A stretch of 8,332 nucleotides of DNA from the NCBI GenBank assembly GCA_017614095.1, contig JAGACN010000136.1, positions 1-8,332 of the forward strand, written 5' to 3'. This document shows, piece after piece, positions 4,336 to 8,332 of the stretch. Each line of letters opens with the position of its first letter. The stretch's first letter is position 1. Source of the DNA: Clostridia bacterium (lineage in GTDB: Bacteria; Bacillota_A; Clostridia; Oscillospirales; CAG-382). The notes beneath the pieces are model-generated. The model did no database searches, was not told the DNA's origin, and saw only the letters and a program-made list of their open reading frames with translations. The translations under genes and the position numbers were made by a program.

Positions 4336-6669
4336 ATGTCCAACCGTCCTGACAACGAAATGTCCTATCCTGTGCTGATGGGACTTTTTCCGGCGGACGT
4401 ACGGGAGTATTTTCTGGAAAACGGGCTTCAGGCGGAAGACCTGCTGCTCGGTTTTTCGTCGGATATTTCCGCGGACGGCGTGTTTTGCGACTGCTATATC
4501 CTGCTGACCCGGCAGGCGGTCTGGGTGGCGGAGGGGACCCGCGAGATCCGGTTCCGGCACGTGCCGTTTCAGACCGGAAAGGTAAAAGCCGCCAAATACA
4601 ACGCGGACCGGCTGGACGTCATTCCGCTGGAGAAGATCCGGAAACCGGAAGTGGAGATGCTGATCTCCACCGGGCGCGTCATCTACCGCGAAGACGCCGA
4701 GGACGGACAGCCGCGGCAGATGTTCGGCTTTTCCGCCACCTACAGCCATGACGCGACGGTGCTCTGCCGGGCGATCGCCGACCTTCAGGAGACCGGGGAG
4801 ATCGACCCGAACACGCTGAAAGAGGAGGACGCCTCCTGGAAGATCTGTCCGAAGTGCGGCCGAAGGTTCCCGGAAAAAGGCCGGAAATACTGCCCCCACT
4901 GCCTGGAAAAGCGCAGCCTCGCCGCCCGTATGTTCAAACTGTTCGTCAAGTACAAGTGGGCGGTCCTGCTGGTCCTGACGACGCTTGTCCTTCAGGTCGG
5001 CTTTGCGCTGCTGATGCCGTATATCAGCAACTCCGTCCTGTATAACGACGTGCTGTCGGCCGACGGAAAATGGGCAGGCCGGGTCGGGCTGCTGGTGCTC
5101 GTTCTCATCATTGCGAAAGTGCTGTCTCTGCTGATCAATCTGGTCTCCGGGGCGGTCAACGCGAAGGTGGCCGCGGAAGTCACGTACGACCTGAAGAAAA
5201 GCATCTATCAGGCGGTCAGCCGCCTGTCGCTGTCCTTCTTCACCAACCGGCAGACCGGTTCTCTGATGACGCAGATCAACAGCGACTCGGTCACCATATA
5301 CGGCTTTTTCTGCGACGGTTTTCTCGCGCTCGTCACACAGGGGATCCAGCTGGTGGTCCTGCTCGTCGTGATGTTTACCATCAACAAAGAACTCACGCTG
5401 CTGACCTTTGCCACGGTCCCGCTGTTCTTCCTTGCGTTCCAGGGCATTTCCCGCCTGTTCGAGAAACTGCACGCGCGCAACTGGTCCCGCCGCTCCTCCT
5501 ACAATTCGCTCCTGTCCGATATCATCAACGGCGTCCGCGTCGTCAAGGCGTTTTCCCGCGAAGACGCCGAGCAGGACCGGTTCCGTTCGCGGAGCACGGC
5601 GTCCGCGGAAGCGGGGAAGCAGCTGGATTACACGGCTTCCCGCATCTTCCCGCTGGTGCACTATCTGCTCCGGTTCGGCATGTACATCGTCTGGTTGGTC
5701 GGCGGCTGGCGCGTGATGACGAATAACGGTCTCGATTACGCCATGCTGATGACTTTCACGGCCTATTTCGGGATGGTCTCCTCGCCGATCGAAATGCTCT
5801 CGGACATCACGGACTGGTGGAGCGAATGTCTGAACGCGCTGAAGCGGCTGTTCGATATCCAGGACGCCAAAGTGGAAGTCCGCGAAGCGGAAAACCCGGT
5901 GGAGAAGGAGATCCGCGGGGATCTGGAGTTCCGTGACGTCAGCTTTTCCTATACCGAAAACCGGAAAGTACTGAAAAACGTGTCTTTCTCCGTCAAAGCG
6001 GGACAGACGCTGGGCATCGTCGGCCAGACGGGTGCCGGAAAATCCACCATCGCCAACCTGATCATGCGTCTGTACGACTGCGATTCCGGCGAGATCCTGC
6101 TGGACGGGACGGATATCCGGCAATATGCGTTTTCGAGTCTTCGCGGAAGCGTGGCCATCGTTTCGCAGGAGACCTATCTGTTTAACGGGACCCTGCTGGA
6201 CAATATCCGGTACGCAAGGCCGGAGGCCTCCTACGAGGAGGTCCTGCGCTGCGCGAAGGCGGCTCATGCGCACGATTTCATCATGAAGGAGCCGGACGGA
6301 TACCAGACCCGGATCGGACAGAGCGGAAAGCAGCTGTCCGGCGGCGAGCGCCAGCGCATTTCGATCGCGCGTGCGCTCTTGAAGAACCCCCGCATCCTGA
6401 TCCTGGACGAGGCGACGTCCGCCATGGACACCCAGACAGAGCGGAACATCCAGAAAGCGCTTACGGAACTGTCCAAAGGCCGGACCACCATTCTCATCGC
6501 GCACCGGCTGTCCACGCTGCGCGACGCCGATTATCTGATCTCCATCGCGGACGGCAAAGTGGCCGAAAGCGGGACAGCGGCGGAGCTGATGCAGGCAAAA
6601 GGCGTCTATTACCACCTGTATACCCTGCAGGCGGAAGCATTGAAAAACATCGGCATCGCGGAAGAATAG
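4336..6669 (+). CDS. ABC exporter half-transporter with N-terminal PH-like and zinc-ribbon regions
   Basis: The 777-residue protein fuses a type IV exporter membrane domain to its ATPase, so it works as a dimer. Residues 1-165 are soluble and beta-rich, ending in a helix (HDATVLCRAIADLQ), and resemble a bacterial PH-like domain (inference). C171-C174 and C186-C189 form a CPKC-X11-CPHC zinc ribbon. Six membrane helices lie near 208-228, 250-272, 328-350, 355-375, 437-460 and 466-488. The ATPase has Walker A GQTGAGKST (563-571, K569), Q-loop Q611, signature LSGGERQR (667-674), Walker B ILILDE (687-692) with catalytic E692, D-loop SAMD and H-loop H723. All catalytic residues are present, so it should be active. 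Family exporters are usually about 580-620 residues; the excess is the N-terminal 200. Substrate unknown: drug, lipid or peptide export are all possible. The start at 4336 has GAAAGG at 4321-4326. It begins 47 bp after rnj with no terminator between, so co-transcription is likely. Confidence 0.92.
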   Translation: MSNRPDNEMSYPVLMGLFPADVREYFLENGLQAEDLLLGFSSDISADGVFCDCYILLTRQAVWVAEGTREIRFRHVPFQTGKVKAAKYNADRLDVIPLEKIRKPEVEMLISTGRVIYREDAEDGQPRQMFGFSATYSHDATVLCRAIADLQETGEIDPNTLKEEDASWKICPKCGRRFPEKGRKYCPHCLEKRSLAARMFKLFVKYKWAVLLVLTTLVLQVGFALLMPYISNSVLYNDVLSADGKWAGRVGLLVLVLIIAKVLSLLINLVSGAVNAKVAAEVTYDLKKSIYQAVSRLSLSFFTNRQTGSLMTQINSDSVTIYGFFCDGFLALVTQGIQLVVLLVVMFTINKELTLLTFATVPLFFLAFQGISRLFEKLHARNWSRRSSYNSLLSDIINGVRVVKAFSREDAEQDRFRSRSTASAEAGKQLDYTASRIFPLVHYLLRFGMYIVWLVGGWRVMTNNGLDYAMLMTFTAYFGMVSSPIEMLSDITDWWSECLNALKRLFDIQDAKVEVREAENPVEKEIRGDLEFRDVSFSYTENRKVLKNVSFSVKAGQTLGIVGQTGAGKSTIANLIMRLYDCDSGEILLDGTDIRQYAFSSLRGSVAIVSQETYLFNGTLLDNIRYARPEASYEEVLRCAKAAHAHDFIMKEPDGYQTRIGQSGKQLSGGERQRISIARALLKNPRILILDEATSAMDTQTERNIQKALTELSKGRTTILIAHRLSTLRDADYLISIADGKVAESGTAAELMQAKGVYYHLYTLQAEALKNIGIAEE

Positions 6670-6700
6670 ACGGATCCCGCGGCCGTCCAATACGAAACGG

Positions 6701-6722
6701 AAACGCCCTCAGGGGCGTTTTT
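6701..6722 (+). terminator. Intrinsic terminator after the ABC transporter gene
   Basis: AAACGCCC (6701-6708) and GGGCGTTT (6713-6720) form a perfect 8-bp stem around TCAG, and five T run through 6718-6722. It starts 31 bp after the stop codon and closes the rnj-ABC unit. Confidence 0.88.
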
Positions 6723-6734
6723 GCCGGATATGCT

Positions 6735-6792
6735 AACGAACGGATCCCGCGCCGGCGGCCTGCGCCGCCTTTGGCCGGATTCGTTCTTTTTT
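6735..6792 (+). terminator. Second, larger terminator-like hairpin upstream of gpmI
   Basis: AACGAA (6735-6740) pairs with TTCGTT (6780-6785). CGG (6741-6743) can pair with CCG (6775-6777), and the tip GGCGGC (6754-6759) pairs with GCCGCC (6764-6769) around CTGC. Six T follow at 6787-6792. Internal bulges make it irregular, but the closing stem and U-run are those of an intrinsic terminator, so two stops stand in tandem. CGGATCCCGCG inside it (6741-6751) is a direct copy of 6671-6681. Confidence 0.65.
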
Positions 6793-6795
6793 CTC

Positions 6796-6824
6796 TTGAA
6801 AAGTCCCGATGATTGTGATATAGT
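6796..6824 (+). promoter_or_regulatory. gpmI promoter with extended -10
   Basis: -35 TTGAAA (6796-6801), exactly 17 bp, and -10 TATAGT (6819-6824) preceded by TG at 6816-6817 (TGA-TATAGT). It begins four bases after the terminator U-run, so gpmI has its own start of transcription near 6831. Confidence 0.87.
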
Positions 6825-6843
6825 ATATCTTGAGTAATTGTGT

Positions 6844-6878
6844 GGGCAAAAACGGTCCTCAAACCGGACGGTTTGCCC
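6844..6878 (+). other. Leader hairpin abutting the gpmI ribosome binding site
   Basis: GGGCAAA (6844-6850) pairs with TTTGCCC (6872-6878) over 7 bp. Inside, either GTCC (6855-6858) with GGAC (6866-6869) or CGGT (6853-6856) with ACCG (6863-6866) can pair, so two mutually exclusive inner stems exist. The stem ends two bases before the AAGGAG at 6881-6886. No U-run follows, so it is not a terminator; it may control translation or mRNA stability. Confidence 0.5.
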
Positions 6879-6880
6879 GG

Positions 6881-6886
6881 AAGGAG
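6881..6886 (+). promoter_or_regulatory. gpmI ribosome binding site (decides start)
   Basis: AAGGAG lies 10 bases before the ATG at 6897. An ATG at 6890 is only three bases away and is in another frame giving an unrelated basic peptide, so 6897 is the start. Confidence 0.75.
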
Positions 6887-6896
6887 TCAATGATTT

Positions 6897-8332
6897 ATGA
6901 GACAGGCAATATTCGGAGCAGAAAAAAGACCCATTCTGACCATCGTGATGGACGGAGTCGGATATACCGAGCGCAAGGAAGGGAACGCGGTCGCCGCCGC
7001 GGACACGCCTACGCTGGATATGCTGACCAAGAACTATCCGCGGTTTCTGCTGAAAGCGCACGGAACGGCGGTCGGCCTTCCCTCCGACGACGACATGGGC
7101 AATTCCGAAGTCGGGCACAACGCGCTTGGCGCGGGACAAGTCTTCGCGCAGGGCGCGAAACTGGTCTCCAATGCCATTGAGAGCGGAAAGATCTTTGCGT
7201 CCGCCACATGGAAAGACCAGGTCGCGTTTGTCCGCGAGCACGAAGGAACGCTCCATTTTCTCGGCCTGTTTTCGGACGGCAACGTGCATTCCCACATCGA
7301 TCATTTGAAGGCGCTGGTCGCGCAGGCAAAAAAAGAGGGTCTGCGGAAAGTCCGGATCCATATCCTGCTGGACGGCCGGGACGTGGGAGAAACGTCCGCG
7401 CTGGAATACATCTGCCCCTTCGAAGAGTATCTGGACGGCTTGCGCGACGGGGATTTCGACGTCTGCATCGCTTCCGGCGGCGGCCGCATGAAGATCACCA
7501 TGGACCGGTATGAAGCCAACTGGGGCATGGTGGAAGCAGGCTGGCACGTACACGTGCTCGGCGAAGGAAGGCGTTTTGCCTCCGCGGAGGAAGCGGTCCG
7601 CACGCTGCGGGCGGAGACGGGAGCCATCGACCAGGATCTGCCGCCGTTCGTGATCGAAAAGGACGGGAAACCCGCCGGCACCGTGGAAGACGGCGACGCG
7701 GTCATTTTCTACAATTTCCGCGGCGACCGCGCCATCGAGATCTCCAAGGCGTTTGAAGGAGACGCTTCCTTCGACAAGTTCGACCGCGTACGCGTTCCGC
7801 GCGTCCTGTATGCGGGAATGCTCGAATACGACGGAGACGCGCACATTCCCTCCCGTTATCTGGTTTCTCCGCCGGAGATCTCCGGAACGATGGGCGAATT
7901 CCTGGTCCGGCACGGCATTCCGCAGCTCGCGCTGTCCGAAACGCAGAAATACGGCCACGTGACCTACTTCTGGAACGGCAACCGTTCCGGCAAGTTTTCC
8001 GAAGAGCTGGAGGAATACATCGAGATCCCGTCGGATATCGTCCCGTTCGAGCAGCGTCCGTGGATGAAATGCGCCGAGATCACGGACAAACTGATCGAGA
8101 AACTGCGCGAGAACCGATTCGGCTTCCTGCGCGTCAATTTCCCGAACGGGGACATGGTCGGCCACACAGGTTCCTTCATAGCCACGAAGATCTCCATGGA
8201 AGCGCTGGACCTCTGCCTTGCGCGCATCCTGAAGGTCGTCGACGAGATGAAAGGCATCGCCATCATTACCGCGGACCACGGAAACGCGGACGAGATGTAC
8301 GAGATCGACAAGAAGACGGGCATGCCGAAACT
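6897..8332 (+). CDS. gpmI: 2,3-bisphosphoglycerate-independent phosphoglycerate mutase, 3'-truncated by the window
   Basis: GpmI interconverts 3- and 2-phosphoglycerate in glycolysis and gluconeogenesis, using two Mn ions and a phosphoserine intermediate. The frame is open to the right edge: 478 codons are visible and full enzymes have about 510-560 residues. Seen in order: metal ligand D19 (VMDGVG), catalytic S70 in MGNSEVGH, H131 in SDGNVHSHID, GRD at 160-162, SGGGRMKITMDRYE, FYNFRGDR, HVTYFWNGNRSG, D419 and H423 in NGDMVGHTG, and D460-H461 in TADHGNADEM. The final metal-binding His lies beyond the window. GGGRM-x-x-TMDRYE, YLVSPPEI, FWNGNRSG and PNGDMVGHTG are, as I recall, the form in plant and trypanosomatid enzymes and some bacterial relatives rather than the B. 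subtilis/E. coli form. It stands alone behind its own promoter, apart from the usual gap-pgk-tpi-eno neighbours, at least on the visible side. Confidence 0.95.
   Translation, partial: MRQAIFGAEKRPILTIVMDGVGYTERKEGNAVAAADTPTLDMLTKNYPRFLLKAHGTAVGLPSDDDMGNSEVGHNALGAGQVFAQGAKLVSNAIESGKIFASATWKDQVAFVREHEGTLHFLGLFSDGNVHSHIDHLKALVAQAKKEGLRKVRIHILLDGRDVGETSALEYICPFEEYLDGLRDGDFDVCIASGGGRMKITMDRYEANWGMVEAGWHVHVLGEGRRFASAEEAVRTLRAETGAIDQDLPPFVIEKDGKPAGTVEDGDAVIFYNFRGDRAIEISKAFEGDASFDKFDRVRVPRVLYAGMLEYDGDAHIPSRYLVSPPEISGTMGEFLVRHGIPQLALSETQKYGHVTYFWNGNRSGKFSEELEEYIEIPSDIVPFEQRPWMKCAEITDKLIEKLRENRFGFLRVNFPNGDMVGHTGSFIATKISMEALDLCLARILKVVDEMKGIAIITADHGNADEMYEIDKKTGMPK

Noticed and set aside
4276..6690. 804-residue minus-strand open frame opposite the ABC gene
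   Set aside because: Its codons are exact reverse complements of the ABC codons, it is Arg/Gln/His/Asp-rich without recognisable domains, and it stays open only because the sense gene lacks TTA, CTA and TCA.
6890..7180. ATG at 6890 as the start of a gene overlapping gpmI
   Set aside because: Too close to the ribosome binding site, out of frame with gpmI, and encodes an Arg-rich shadow peptide.
6609..8279. 556-residue minus-strand open frame opposite gpmI
   Set aside because: Same codon-mirror artefact; it also runs across the gpmI promoter and the terminators, which have clear roles on the other strand.
1..8332. Mobile element, CRISPR, phage, toxin-antitoxin or new defence system
   Set aside because: No transposase, integrase, repeat-spacer array, or clustered unknown genes; every gene maps to a housekeeping or transport family and intergenic gaps are short and explained mainly by promoters and terminators.

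Overview
The window looks like a piece of a moderately high-GC Bacillota (clostridia-like) chromosome. The case rests on an RNase J with all its metallo-beta-lactamase/beta-CASP motifs, a two-helix SecG, a C-terminally anchored D-Ala-D-Ala carboxypeptidase, strong GGAGG-type ribosome binding sites, and consensus sigma-A promoters that all carry an extended -10 TGn. The large genes are roughly 60% G+C by eye. I cannot name a genus. No tRNA, rRNA, CRISPR array, insertion sequence, phage gene or integration site is visible, and the content is housekeeping rather than accessory.

Layout: (1) 1-365, the C-terminal end of a PBP5-type D-alanyl-D-alanine carboxypeptidase, cut by the left edge. (2) 366-480, a weak hairpin and the secG promoter. 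(3) 481-804, secG. (4) 805-926, an unexplained 34-nt hairpin and a bidirectional terminator shared with the convergent murA. (5) 2213-927 on the minus strand, murA. (6) 2214-2530, a divergent control region: murA promoter on the minus strand, rnj promoter on the plus strand, an 11-bp-spaced direct repeat at the rnj -35, and a structured rnj leader. (7) 2531-4288, RNase J. (8) 4336-6669, an ABC exporter half-transporter with an unusual soluble N-terminus (PH-like fold by inference, then a four-Cys zinc ribbon), probably co-transcribed with rnj. (9) 6670-6896, two terminator hairpins, then the gpmI promoter and a hairpin-bearing leader. (10) 6897-8332, gpmI (cofactor-independent phosphoglycerate mutase, plant-like subtype), cut by the right edge.

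Three genes serve the envelope (carboxypeptidase, SecG, MurA), one RNA turnover, one export and one glycolysis. They form separate transcription units, except the probable rnj-ABC pair. The points most worth following are the ABC exporter architecture, the structured rnj leader, the hairpin abutting the gpmI ribosome binding site, and the almost complete absence of TTA, CTA and TCA codons, which creates full-length mirror-image antisense reading frames over every large gene. I found no evidence of a new multi-gene system.
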